DNA of 38,907 bases from Bifidobacterium reuteri DSM 23975 (GCF_000741695.1 NZ_JGZK01000009.1:1-38907), one strand, 5' to 3'. Positions 8,626-17,051 are shown, counted from the stretch's first letter. Notes: a model not told the origin generated them from the letters alone. Translations and numbers: made by a program.

Positions 8626-8874
8626 TTAGACGGTGGTCATGTCGCTGCGAACACGTTCGGCGGCAATGTCGATATTGCCGGGCCAGGTGGGTACTCCTGA
8701 GACGAGCTTGACCTTGGCAAACTCCGCAGGATCGTTGAGTTTACGGAAAACACCTTTATCTATGTATTTTGACATGTCGAAAACACCGGATGCCCCGTCG
8801 GAGCAAATCACCTTGAGTCTATAACCGGGTAACGGCTGTGCGCTGTTAACGCGGATTGAGTAGTCGATGTTCAT
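8626..8874 (-). CDS. DUF2442 domain protein
   Basis: An 82-residue protein that matches the DUF2442 family, small proteins of unknown biochemical role. Family features seen are the central LKVICSDGASGVFDMSKYID stretch, with the (F)D(M)S/L motif, and the C-terminal SGVPTWPGNIDIAAERV, where the W-x-x-x-x-DI/A core is diagnostic. AAGGAG lies 7 bp upstream of ATG 8874. It is the third gene of a minus-strand operon, 13 bp after the DUF4160 gene. DUF4160-DUF2442 pairs are common in bacterial genomes and look like toxin-antitoxin modules, but I know of no firm activity. Treat the toxin-antitoxin idea as inference. Confidence 0.82.
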   Translation of the reverse strand: MNIDYSIRVNSAQPLPGYRLKVICSDGASGVFDMSKYIDKGVFRKLNDPAEFAKVKLVSGVPTWPGNIDIAAERVRSDMTTV

Positions 8875-8887
8875 GGCGCACTCCTTG

Positions 8888-9142
8888 TCACGGTTCTATC
8901 ATTCCTGGATTCGAGTAGTTTGAAGCTGCGAGCCAAGCGTGGTGAAGCTCGTCACGCCTTCTCGAAATCCACCTGACTACCATTGTATGTTGTCTTTTGG
9001 GCAAAGGCTGGGCCCCGATTGAGTTGCCGCTAAGGTCATACGTGGCATTATGGCCCGCATATTCGGCATGAATATGCGGGGGAGCATGGTCGGCAAAGTT
9101 CATGGTTATTCTGATTCCATTGAATCGGCAAATTTCCGGCAT
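8888..9142 (-). CDS. DUF4160 domain protein
   Basis: An 84-residue protein of the DUF4160 family. The diagnostic core is ITMNFADHAPPHIHAEYAGHNATYDL (seen here from about residue 12 to 37): a short strand, then DHxPPHxHA, then a second strand. The family begins PEICRFxGI as here, which fixes the start at ATG 9142 although the upstream sequence (actggaattcg) is a weak ribosome binding site. Translation is probably coupled to the preceding 411-aa gene, whose stop is 21 bp upstream. The DUF2442 gene follows. The histidine-rich core looks metal- or nucleic-acid-binding, but this is only a guess. Confidence 0.82.
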   Translation of the reverse strand: MPEICRFNGIRITMNFADHAPPHIHAEYAGHNATYDLSGNSIGAQPLPKRQHTMVVRWISRRRDELHHAWLAASNYSNPGMIEP

Positions 9143-9163
9143 ATCGAATTCCAGTTGAAAACA

Positions 9164-10399
9164 TCAGGATGATGCTTTGATATGGACTGTGGGAAGGTCA
9201 AACCAGTGTGCTTTCTTGATGATCTTGTCTCTTTGTTCATAGGGAAGCCGCATGTAGTCGATGATGTCTTTGTCTTGGAATAAGTCACTGCAATACACTG
9301 GAAGTCTGTAGCGTGGGACTATTCCTATAAGGTCTTTGCCGTTTGCCATATGAGCTATTTGCCGAGCGTGAAGTACCGAAACGGGCAGCTCAGCATCATA
9401 TAGCGCTAAGGCAAAGTGAATTGCTTGAATGCACGACCAATAATTTGCACCTGAGACGTTGAAAGACCATCCGCCTTCGTCTTTTCGCGGGAAAAGATGC
9501 ATCCATGAAAAGCCGTGACCGGGGCGAACTTCCCATGTGTGGCCTTCAGCTTGTTTGCTGTCCATCCATGCTTCGAAATCTTCTGGTGAGTTCTGATCAA
9601 GATCGCGTAATCCGTGATGTCGAAAGTCCGCGTACTTGATGCACCAGTCAAGCGGCGTGGCGTCCATCTTTGGGCAAGCGTATCCACTTGCCTCATATCC
9701 AAGCATACAGGCTTTGAAATATTCTCCTGAAGTTAGTGTGGGGAGTTTCTTATTAAGTACGGTTCCTTCTTCTAGTGATGAGAACAATTGAGTGAATCGT
9801 AGGATGTCTTCAGTGTGGATACCGTTGAGGAAAATATCTTTATTCTCAGGGAATATGTCCCATACGTCACGGCGAAGGATTGTTCCTGTTCTCATGTCAA
9901 ATGGGAGTTTTTCACGAATAATGGTGTTATATGAATCGTTTTTACATTGGATAACGCAGTATTGAGCACCGCACATCAGCCAGTTCATTAATGGAACATA
10001 ATATTCAGGATTGTTGGTATGATCATCGTTGGCAAAACGAATGCAGAAACGGCCGTTGATGAATAGATGCCGGCAATCGTCATATTCAGTACAGGTGATT
10101 TTGTACCAGACGGTTTCATCTGGATAGGAGCTTAACCAGGATTGCTCGAATTCCTGATAAGTCTGATACTCGCCGTCTTCATACAGCTCGTCGTAGTGGC
10201 CGAAGGCCGTGATCGGACCGCGTTCTGCGGGTATCCACAGTAGGCGGAACCCGTCTTCTCCTAAGGGCTCGATGTTGTCGAGTACGTCAAACAGCTGTGT
10301 GGCCGCAGTATCGAGAGGCAGGTAAATATCCGGTTCCCATGATCTGGGGGAACGGATCATGTTGTCGATTTGCGGGGCGAAAAGAGTTCTGTGATGCAT
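9164..10399 (-). CDS. Uncharacterised 411-residue protein, A+T-rich gene
   Basis: I do not recognise this protein. It is soluble (no signal peptide or membrane segment), acidic and unusually rich in Trp, Tyr, His and Cys. There is no Walker motif, HTH or recognisable catalytic triad. An N-terminal third with short aromatic strands (residues 20-130) is followed by a region with SGANYWSCIQAIHFALALYDA (near residue 325) that may be helical. The start is ATG 10399, because GGGAG lies 6 bp upstream and a palindromic operator and -10 box lie directly behind it; the open frame runs further upstream but that part reads as noise. Codon use is clearly more A+T-rich than in the flanking genes, which suggests transfer. 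It is the first gene of an operon with DUF4160 and DUF2442 genes. Confidence 0.75.
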   Translation of the reverse strand: MHHRTLFAPQIDNMIRSPRSWEPDIYLPLDTAATQLFDVLDNIEPLGEDGFRLLWIPAERGPITAFGHYDELYEDGEYQTYQEFEQSWLSSYPDETVWYKITCTEYDDCRHLFINGRFCIRFANDDHTNNPEYYVPLMNWLMCGAQYCVIQCKNDSYNTIIREKLPFDMRTGTILRRDVWDIFPENKDIFLNGIHTEDILRFTQLFSSLEEGTVLNKKLPTLTSGEYFKACMLGYEASGYACPKMDATPLDWCIKYADFRHHGLRDLDQNSPEDFEAWMDSKQAEGHTWEVRPGHGFSWMHLFPRKDEGGWSFNVSGANYWSCIQAIHFALALYDAELPVSVLHARQIAHMANGKDLIGIVPRYRLPVYCSDLFQDKDIIDYMRLPYEQRDKIIKKAHWFDLPTVHIKASS

Positions 10400-10420
10400 G
10401 ATGGCTCCCAATCTTAAATG

Positions 10421-10445
10421 TGGTATCTGTATTGATACCAGTGTA
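10421..10445 (-). promoter_or_regulatory. Operator palindrome and -10 box of the 9.2-10.4 kb operon
   Basis: TGGTATC (10421-10427) and GATACCA (10434-10440) form a 7-bp-arm palindrome with a 6-bp centre. On the minus strand it directly follows the -10 candidate TACACT (10445-10440), so it would cover the transcription start. The -35 region is weak. This is the layout of a simple repressor site; the repressor could be encoded in the operon itself. Confidence 0.5.
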
Positions 10446-10546
10446 GCACATATGTTCGAATATGCGATGTGTGTGGGTGTAATGGGTTGCCTGCGCCGGC
10501 CGATTACAATGATTGAATAATTCGAGTGGATGATTCTTGGGGTGCC

Positions 10547-10873
10547 ATGAAAAACGTGATTGATCGATATGTGTATCGCGTGCATTGGTCGGATGAATGC
10601 GAGGGTTTTGTGGGAACGGTGGCGGAGATGCCGGAGTTGAGATTCGTGTCCGGTTCGTTTGTCGAGGCGTTAACCGGTATTCGGATTTCGGCTCATGATG
10701 AGGCTGCCAAGTTGGTCGAGAGGGGCGTTGCGGTTCCGGTTCCTTTCGAGGATCGCCATTATTCGGGTCACTTTATGGTTCGGGTGCCGCCTGAAGTGCA
10801 TAGACGTTTGTCCATCGAAGCGGCTGAGCAGGGGGTGTCTCTGAATAGATTGGTTCAGGCTCGTTTGTCCTGA
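10547..10873 (+). CDS. HicB-family antitoxin-like protein without HicA
   Basis: A 108-residue protein with the two-part HicB layout. Residues 1-60 form the degraded RNase-H-like antitoxin domain (YRVHWSDECEGFVGTVAEMPELR, then SGSFVEALTGI). Residues 80-108 form a ribbon-helix-helix DNA-binding tail (FMVRVPPEVHRRLSIEAAEQGVSLNRLVQ). In full systems HicB neutralises the mRNA interferase HicA and represses the operon. No HicA gene is seen on either side, so this is a solitary HicB, a type that often works as a plain regulator. ATG 10547 fits the family start; an in-frame GTG at 10526 would add seven residues. The region just upstream contains TACAAT (10505-10510) as a -10 candidate. Confidence 0.82.
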   Translation: MKNVIDRYVYRVHWSDECEGFVGTVAEMPELRFVSGSFVEALTGIRISAHDEAAKLVERGVAVPVPFEDRHYSGHFMVRVPPEVHRRLSIEAAEQGVSLNRLVQARLS

Positions 10874-10945
10874 AATCGTTTTGCTTCTGCGTCGTTGTCG
10901 TTGTCTCTGGACGTTGTCCCTGATCGGTACGCAGCGGCCGACCCA

Positions 10946-11006
10946 TTGCAACTGCACCATACTTCTGATACACTTTGAACTGTACTAGAAATATGGTGCA
11001 GTTGCA
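10946..11006 (+). promoter_or_regulatory. Promoter bracketed by a perfect 15-bp inverted repeat
   Basis: TTGCAA (10946-10951) and TACACT (10969-10974) are 17 bp apart, with an extended -10 TG (10966-10967). The arms tgcaactgcaccata (10947-10961) and tatggtgcagttgca (10992-11006) are perfect complements 30 bp apart. One arm covers the -35 box, the other lies about 12-25 bp after the start of transcription. This fits autorepression by the GntR-type regulator two genes downstream, by looping or by cooperative binding. Confidence 0.65.
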
Positions 11007-11096
11007 TGCTGGAGGTGCCGAATGGTTTCGGGCGAAATGGCTGATGGCGTTCGGTAACAGGCGGCAATGCACCTCAAGCGCGATGAGGTGAGTACG

Positions 11097-12146
11097 ATGT
11101 CGTTCTCTGTTTTCGGCGTAGTGGCAGCGTTGCTGATAGGTTTGCTACGGCTGGTGCTTGTTGTCGCCGTGGTGGTGCTGATCGTCAGGGCGTTGGTGCA
11201 CATGAATCGTGAGCCGTCGCTGTCGGTGAAGCAGCCTGTTTCGTCGGGTGGCCCATCGGATGATTCGTCAGGTGGTTCATCGGGCGGCCTGATGGAAGGG
11301 GAGGCTGTTCCGGATATGACGGCGGGCGGTCCCATGCCCATTGTGCGCCGTCGCATGGCGTGTGCTCTGCTCGTCGGTGTGGCGGTGTTGGTCATGGTGT
11401 TGATAGTCGGATTTGTAGTGCCCAAGGATATGTATCGCATCGCATCGATGGCTCCCGGCCTTGCGGCATCGGCGGTCATGCTGGCTCTTGCGCTGCCCTT
11501 TCCGGACATGTCCGATCGGCTGGGCGGCGGCCAGGTGCGTACGGCGTCGCTGCAATCCCGCGAACCATGGACGTACGCGCGACGGTATGTGCTCATGCAG
11601 CCGATGCTTGCCGCCGGGCTGCTCATTATCTATCTCGGATACACCACGGTGACGGCCAGTCCGGATGATTTCGGCCTGATGCGCAGTATCCAGCTGGTCG
11701 CTCCGAATGGGACGTGGGCTCATTCCTCCGGTCCTTATCCCGGATCGTATTATTCCATCCCACTGGCCGTCGTCACACTGGTGCTGGTCGGCCTGACCTG
11801 CGCGGCGCTCTGGCGCATCGCCCATGTGCCGAGTGCTCCTGAAGCCCGATTCGCCGATGCTGACCGGTTGTGGCGCGTACTGCTGACGCGATTCACGGTG
11901 TTCCTGTCGGTCGGCACGATGCTGGTCTACGCGTCGGCGGTACTGATGGTGGCGGGAACCGCAACGGTTCGGGTCGGCACCAACAGCGGCACATGGTCGT
12001 CGGCCTACGCGGATGATGTGTATCCGACCTTGGGCAACATACAGATCATCATGGGTGGCGTGGTGGCCGTGTTGGCGGTCATCTACCTCGTGATGGCGTG
12101 TTCCGCATTGGTCCAGTTGTGGACTTCGCCTCGGAGGACACGATGA
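11097..12146 (+). CDS. Polytopic membrane protein of unknown function
   Basis: A 349-residue membrane protein that I do not assign to a named family. Segment 1 (about residues 5-30) is followed by a disordered Ser/Gly/Asp/Pro loop (35-75). Further hydrophobic segments lie near 88-110, 120-135, 175-195, 230-250, 285-305 and 325-345. ATG 11097 follows gaggtgag; an upstream ATG at 11067 is possible. The stop overlaps the start of the GntR-type gene by 4 bp (ATGA), so the two are translationally coupled and share the bracketed promoter upstream. YtrA-type regulators commonly sit with a membrane protein or ABC transporter that they control, which fits a stress-inducible membrane function. No catalytic motif is visible. 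Confidence 0.75.
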   Translation: MSFSVFGVVAALLIGLLRLVLVVAVVVLIVRALVHMNREPSLSVKQPVSSGGPSDDSSGGSSGGLMEGEAVPDMTAGGPMPIVRRRMACALLVGVAVLVMVLIVGFVVPKDMYRIASMAPGLAASAVMLALALPFPDMSDRLGGGQVRTASLQSREPWTYARRYVLMQPMLAAGLLIIYLGYTTVTASPDDFGLMRSIQLVAPNGTWAHSSGPYPGSYYSIPLAVVTLVLVGLTCAALWRIAHVPSAPEARFADADRLWRVLLTRFTVFLSVGTMLVYASAVLMVAGTATVRVGTNSGTWSSAYADDVYPTLGNIQIIMGGVVAVLAVIYLVMACSALVQLWTSPRRTR

Positions 12147-12511
12147 TGGGCGGCGGCGATGACGTGCGCCTGGTGATACGCGAATCGTCGCCGGTGCCGG
12201 TATATGAGCAGATTCGTGAGCAAATCGAAGGTATGGTTCGTGCAGGCCTTCTGCATGACGGTGACAAACTGCCGTCGGTGCGTCAGCTGGCCGGCGACCT
12301 GCGCATCGCACCCGGCACCGTGGCCAAGGCCTATGCCGAACTCGCTGAGCAAGGGGTGATTGAGACCGCCCCCGGTCGCGCCGCCCGAATCAGGCGGGTG
12401 GCGACCATCCCCGAACCCCTGCTGGAGGCCGCAAAAGACTACGCCGGACAGTCCCGGCGGCTTGGTTCCAGCCTTGAGGACGCCATCAGCGCCCTGCGCG
12501 CCCAGTGGTAG
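12143..12511 (+). CDS. GntR-family transcriptional regulator, short YtrA type
   Basis: A 122-residue regulator with a GntR winged helix-turn-helix at residues 12-80 (PVYEQIREQIEGMVRAGLL, KLPSVRQLAGDL, APGTVAKAYAELAEQG). A short helical tail of about 40 residues replaces the large effector domain, which is typical of the YtrA subfamily; these proteins dimerise and repress operons for membrane proteins and ABC transporters. GGAGGA (12133-12138) precedes two adjacent in-frame ATG codons (12143 and 12146); either may be used. The gene overlaps the membrane-protein gene by 4 bp. The inverted repeat at 10947-11006 is its likely operator. Confidence 0.88.
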   Translation: MMGGGDDVRLVIRESSPVPVYEQIREQIEGMVRAGLLHDGDKLPSVRQLAGDLRIAPGTVAKAYAELAEQGVIETAPGRAARIRRVATIPEPLLEAAKDYAGQSRRLGSSLEDAISALRAQW

Positions 12512-12741
12512 TTTCACATCAGGTCCTGTGCCGGCGGATTGCGGACGTGTGCCATAGCAGTCCACAGTCTGCCGGATTCCGCAGGTTATGCGTTATGCGT
12601 TATGCGTGTGCGCCGTCTGACGGATGACTGATGATGGACGGCTGCCGTGCTGGTCATCTATCGGCGCCTCTACGGATAATCAGGTTCGTTGTCCTAGCGC
12701 TCGTATGGCAGGTCATACAATGATTCCGGATCGAGGGAAAG
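12512..12741 (+). other. Intergenic stretch with a 7-bp triple repeat
   Basis: No gene is seen. It contains three tandem copies of gttatgc (12585-12605). No terminator hairpin with a T-run was found after the GntR gene. Confidence 0.5.
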
Positions 12742-15507
12742 ATGGTGCGGCATATGGATGTTGATGGGAAGGTCGAGGATTCGGCAAAGTCCGGGAGTCC
12801 GGAGACATCCGGGGAGTCGATGATGTCCGGGATATCAACGACTGCGCCACACAGGCCTCGCGCCATCGAGGTGCGCGGGGCGCGGGTGCATAACCTCAAG
12901 AACGTCGATGTGGACGTGCCGCTCGGCGAGCTGGTGGGTGTCGCCGGCGTCTCCGGTTCGGGCAAGAGCTCGCTTGCGCTCGGCGTGCTGTATGCGGAGG
13001 GGTCAAGGCGGTATCTGGAGGCGCTGTCCACGTATACGCGCCGGCGCCTGACCCAGGCCAGTCGCGCCCAAGTGGATGAGGTGCTGCACGTGCCGGCGGC
13101 GCTCGCGTTGCATCAGCGGCCCGCCGTACCCGGCATCCGGTCCACCTTCGGCACGATGACCGAACTGCTCAACAGCCTGCGTCTGCTGTTCTCCCGTGTC
13201 GGTTCGCACGTATGCCCGCAATGCGGAACCCACGCGGACCCCACGCTTAATGTGGCGTTGGAGCAGCCGATCGTATGCAGCCATTGCGGCAAGCGATTCC
13301 ACGGCCCCGGCGCCGAAAGCCTGGCCTTCAATTCGGCGGGCGCATGCCCCGCTTGCTCCGGCACCGGCATCGTACGCGAGGTGAACCGCGCCGCACTGGT
13401 GCCGGACGAATCGAAATCCATCGACGACGGCGCGGTGCTGCCATGGGGCTCGCTCATGTGGGACCTCATGAAGCAGGTGTGCGGCGCGATGGGCGTGCGC
13501 ACCAACGTGCCATTCCGCGAACTCACGCCCGAAGAGCGTGACATCGTATTCAACGGACCGGCCGTCAAGAAGCACATTCTGTATCGGCCCAAGAAAGGCG
13601 ACGATTTCGCCGAGCTCGACTTCACCTATTACAACGCCGTGTACACGGTCGAGAACGCGCTCGCCAAGGCCAAGGACGAGCAGGGATTGAAGCGCGTGGC
13701 GCGATTCCTGGAGGAGAAGCCGTGTCCCGACTGCGGTGGTACGCGCCTGAGCGCCGCCGCACGCGCGCCGGAAATACGCGGCATCAATCTGGCGCAGGCA
13801 ACCGCCATGACCCTGGACGACGCGGTGACGTGGGTGCGGGGCGTGCCGGGTACTCTGCCTGAGAGCATGCGCCCGATGGCCACGAACATCTGCGAATCGT
13901 TCCTCGACGTAGCCCGCAGACTGCTTGAACTCGGTCTCGGCTACCTGTCGCTCGACCGTGCCGGCGCCACGCTGTCCACAGGCGAACGCCAACGTGTGCA
14001 ACTGGCCCGCGCCGTGCGCAACCGTACCACCGGCGTGCTGTACGTGCTCGATGAGCCGTCCATTGGCTTGCATCCCTCGAACGTGGACGGCCTGCTTGGC
14101 GTGATGCGCGACCTCGTGGCGGACGGCAACTCCGTGGTGGTGGTCGATCATGACGTACGTGTGCTCAAGGCCACCGATCATCTCATCGAGATGGGGCCGG
14201 TGGCCGGCGCCGGCGGTGGTCATGTGATCGCGCAGGGCGCGGTCGACAAGGTCGAACAGACCCCGGGCAGCCGCATAGCGCCGTTCCTGACCGAAAACGG
14301 CGAGACCCGCGTGCGTGCCCGCGTCGCTCCGGAAAAGATGTTCGATGCCGGCCGGATCCACATGGAGACCGGCCCGTTGCACACCGTCAAGCCGCTGAGC
14401 GTGGACGTACCGCGCGGCAGACTCACGGTCGTCACCGGCGTCTCGGGCTCGGGCAAGACCACGATGGTGCTGGAATCGCTGATTCCGGCGCTCAAGGCCA
14501 ACGTCGATGGAGATGGTCTGCCGGCGCACGTTCGCGGCATCGAAGCGGACAGCATCACCCGCGCGAACCTCATCGACGCCACGCCGATCGGTGCGAACGT
14601 GCGCTCCACCGTGGTCACCTACGCCGACATCCACGACGATTTGCGCCGCGCCTTCGCTCGCACGGACGAGGCCAAGGCCGCCGGATACAAGGCCGGCGAC
14701 TTCTCCTACAACACCGGACGGCTGCGTTGCCCCACCTGCGACGGCACCGGTCGATTTCACTGGATGTGCAGTTCCTGCCGGACGTCACCATCGCCTGCCC
14801 GGACTGCCGTGGGTCGCGGTATGCGCCGGAAGCGAGCCTTATCCACCGACCGGTCAAAGGCGGCGGAGATGGAAGGTCGTCAAGGGGCTTGTGGCGAGTT
14901 GAGTGCGCGTGACAACGTAGGCAGCGGTTCGGATGCCGGTGCCGTTGTGCCGGGTGCCACATTGACGGAGAGCGGAATCACGATGGAACAGGGATCCACG
15001 GCGGAACAGGGGGATGTGGACGCGCCCCTGCGTTCGCTGACGCTGCCGCAATTCATGGCGATGAGCGTGGATGAGGCGCTCGCCGTCACCACCGACATGA
15101 AGAAGGTGCATAGTCGGCTCACTACACTGCACGATCTGGGACTCGGCTACCTGACACTCGGCGAACCGACGCCCGCGCTTTCGGGTGGCGAGGCGCAGCG
15201 GCTCAAACTCGCCAGCGAGATGGGCAAGGCGCAGTCGGATGCGGTGTTCGTGTTTGATGAGCCGACCATCGGCCTACATCCGCTTGACGTGCGTGTATTG
15301 CTTGGCGTCTTCGACCGGCTGGTCGCGGCGGGTGCGACGGTCATCGTCATCGAACATGATCTCGACATGATCGCCAACGCCGACTGGATCATCGACATGG
15401 GGCCAGGCGGCGGCGAGGCCGGCGGGCACATCGTCGCTACCGGCACGCCGGAGCAGGTCGCTGCGGACCCCGCGAGCATCACCGGGCGGTATCTGCATAT
15501 TCGATAG
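12742..15507 (+). CDS. UvrA-like ABC ATPase (UvrA paralogue) with a frame-shifted segment
   Basis: The protein (921 residues) has the UvrA layout. Half one: Walker A GVSGSGKSSLAL (near residue 71), zinc knuckles CPQC/CSHC and CPACSGTG, signature STGERQRVQLARA, Walker B VLYVLDEPSIGLHP. Half two: Walker A GVSGSGKTT, signature LSGGEAQRLKLAS, Walker B VFVFDEPTIGLHP. UvrA recognises DNA damage in nucleotide excision repair; class II paralogues of this kind are linked to drug tolerance. After CPTCDGTG (about 14,750) the family sequence continues in another frame (ISLDVQFLPDVTIACPDCRG, 14,754-14,813). The main frame meanwhile reads unrelated residues, then a long Gly/Ser/Thr linker, and regains the family sequence at SLTLPQFMAMSVDEALAV. 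Two compensating indels explain this. The second zinc knuckle is lost, so function is doubtful. The first residues before RAIEVRGARVHNL are poorly conserved. ATG 12742 follows gaggg; ATG 12754 is an alternative. Confidence 0.85.
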   Translation: MVRHMDVDGKVEDSAKSGSPETSGESMMSGISTTAPHRPRAIEVRGARVHNLKNVDVDVPLGELVGVAGVSGSGKSSLALGVLYAEGSRRYLEALSTYTRRRLTQASRAQVDEVLHVPAALALHQRPAVPGIRSTFGTMTELLNSLRLLFSRVGSHVCPQCGTHADPTLNVALEQPIVCSHCGKRFHGPGAESLAFNSAGACPACSGTGIVREVNRAALVPDESKSIDDGAVLPWGSLMWDLMKQVCGAMGVRTNVPFRELTPEERDIVFNGPAVKKHILYRPKKGDDFAELDFTYYNAVYTVENALAKAKDEQGLKRVARFLEEKPCPDCGGTRLSAAARAPEIRGINLAQATAMTLDDAVTWVRGVPGTLPESMRPMATNICESFLDVARRLLELGLGYLSLDRAGATLSTGERQRVQLARAVRNRTTGVLYVLDEPSIGLHPSNVDGLLGVMRDLVADGNSVVVVDHDVRVLKATDHLIEMGPVAGAGGGHVIAQGAVDKVEQTPGSRIAPFLTENGETRVRARVAPEKMFDAGRIHMETGPLHTVKPLSVDVPRGRLTVVTGVSGSGKTTMVLESLIPALKANVDGDGLPAHVRGIEADSITRANLIDATPIGANVRSTVVTYADIHDDLRRAFARTDEAKAAGYKAGDFSYNTGRLRCPTCDGTGRFHWMCSSCRTSPSPARTAVGRGMRRKRALSTDRSKAAEMEGRQGACGELSARDNVGSGSDAGAVVPGATLTESGITMEQGSTAEQGDVDAPLRSLTLPQFMAMSVDEALAVTTDMKKVHSRLTTLHDLGLGYLTLGEPTPALSGGEAQRLKLASEMGKAQSDAVFVFDEPTIGLHPLDVRVLLGVFDRLVAAGATVIVIEHDLDMIANADWIIDMGPGGGEAGGHIVATGTPEQVAADPASITGRYLHIR

Positions 15508-15683
15508 ATAACGTCGTCGGCGGCGTTCGTGGTGCCTGCCCTGAATGACGCGGCGTGCGGAATCCTTGGCATGTGGGATATGGGATGTCGAGTCGGGCGT
15601 CAGGATATCCCATGGCTCGAATTTCGCTTGCATGCCCCGCATACCGGTCACGACGTCCAGTACAGGACTGACGGGGGAGTAGG

Positions 15684-17051
15684 ATGGCCGCCGTGAAACA
15701 GGTTCAGGGCATCAAACGAGCAAGTGCGGACGCGAAATACCGGCAGATGACCGAGCAGCCGATACCGTCGTTGATTCTGCGGCTTTCGCTGCCGGCTGTC
15801 GTCTCCAACCTGGTGACCACCGCGTACAACCTGACCGACACGTTCTTCATCGGACAGCTCGGCACCGCGCAGTCCGGTGCCATCGGCATCGCCTTCTCCA
15901 TCATGACCATCCTGCAGGCGATTGGTTTCTTCTTCGGCAACGGTGCCGGCAACTCGATGAGCCGCGAACTCGGCAAGCGCAACAATGAACGCGCCTCCCG
16001 GTTGCTGGCGCTGGGATTCGCCGGAGCCGTGCTTTCCGCGCTGCTGATCGCTCTGATCTGCCTCGCCATGCTCAGGCCCTTGGTGATGATGCTTGGCTCC
16101 ACCAGTACCATCGCACCCTATGCCGTGCAGTATCTGACGCCTATTCTGGTCGCGGCGCCCTGCGTATGCGGTTCCTTTGCGCTCAACGGACTGCTCAGAT
16201 ATCAAGGCCAATCCGCGTTCGGCATGATCGGGCTGGTCAGTGGCGCTCTGCTCAATTTCCTGCTCGCCCCGCTGTTCATTTTCGTACTTGACTTGGGAAT
16301 TTTCGGGGCGGGACTCGCCACCGGCATCTGCCAGACCGTGAGCTTTATCATCCTGACCACGATGAGTGCCCGATTTGGCGTGCTGAAGCTCTCCCTGCGC
16401 AACTGCCGGCCGGATATGCTGTTGGTGCGCGAGATCATCGGCGGCGGTTTGCCTTCGTTGGTTCGTCAGAGCGCCGGATCCATTGCCGCCACATGCGTGA
16501 ACATCGCAGCCAACCCGTTCGGTGATGCGGCGATCGCCGGCATGGCCATCGTGATGCGCATCATGCTCGGGGTGAATTCGGTGATTATCGGTCTGGGGCA
16601 GGGATTCCAGCCGGTATGCGGCTACAACTATGGGGCAGGAAAGTTCGCCCGTGTGCGTGAGGGCTTCTGGTTCTGCGTGAAGCTGTCCACCTGCATACTG
16701 TTGGTGCTTGGAGCGGCCATCTGGCTGTCCTCGCCGCAATTGGTGGAGATCTTCCGTTCCGATCCGGCGGTGGTCACGGTGGGCGTGGCTGCCCTGCATT
16801 TCCAATGCCTGACCGTGGCGCTCAACGGCATGAACATGATGGGCAATATGATCAGCCAGACGATGGGGAAGACGGGTATGGCGTCATTCCTCGCCGTATG
16901 CCGCACCGGCCTGTACTTGGCGCCGGTGGTGCTGGTGCTGCCGCACTTCTTCGGGGTGACTGGCGTGGAGGTGGCGCAGACCGTGTCCGACATCCTGACC
17001 TTCGCCACCACCGTTCCGTTCATGCATCGCATCCTGCGCGAGCTGCGTTAG
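15684..17051 (+). CDS. MATE-family multidrug efflux transporter
   Basis: A 455-residue inner-membrane protein with about 12 hydrophobic segments in two similar halves. That is the layout of multidrug and toxin extrusion (MATE) antiporters, which export cationic drugs in exchange for sodium or protons. Family segments seen include the N-terminal SLPAVVSNLVTTAYNLTDTFFIGQLG, RYQGQ after segment five, and GLGQGFQPVCGYNYGAGKF in the second half. This is close to the NorM/DinF-type branch annotated as "MATE family efflux transporter" in gut Gram-positives. GGGGGAGTAGG lies just before ATG 15684. It stands downstream of the UvrA-like ATPase on the same strand, with a gap of about 176 bp. No dedicated regulator is adjacent. 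Confidence 0.9.
   Translation: MAAVKQVQGIKRASADAKYRQMTEQPIPSLILRLSLPAVVSNLVTTAYNLTDTFFIGQLGTAQSGAIGIAFSIMTILQAIGFFFGNGAGNSMSRELGKRNNERASRLLALGFAGAVLSALLIALICLAMLRPLVMMLGSTSTIAPYAVQYLTPILVAAPCVCGSFALNGLLRYQGQSAFGMIGLVSGALLNFLLAPLFIFVLDLGIFGAGLATGICQTVSFIILTTMSARFGVLKLSLRNCRPDMLLVREIIGGGLPSLVRQSAGSIAATCVNIAANPFGDAAIAGMAIVMRIMLGVNSVIIGLGQGFQPVCGYNYGAGKFARVREGFWFCVKLSTCILLVLGAAIWLSSPQLVEIFRSDPAVVTVGVAALHFQCLTVALNGMNMMGNMISQTMGKTGMASFLAVCRTGLYLAPVVLVLPHFFGVTGVEVAQTVSDILTFATTVPFMHRILRELR

Noticed and set aside
9106..9288. Short minus-strand open frame bridging the 411-aa gene and DUF4160
   Set aside because: It lies in a third frame inside both genes and has no family resemblance; the DUF4160 frame explains the region.
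13003..14760. Minus-strand open frame of 585 codons over the UvrA-like gene
   Set aside because: Shadow of a G+C-rich gene; no ribosome binding site and no family resemblance, whereas the plus strand has clear UvrA motifs.
15648..16805. Minus-strand open frame over the MATE gene
   Set aside because: His/Gln/Arg/Gly-rich composition with no domain; complement of a membrane protein gene.
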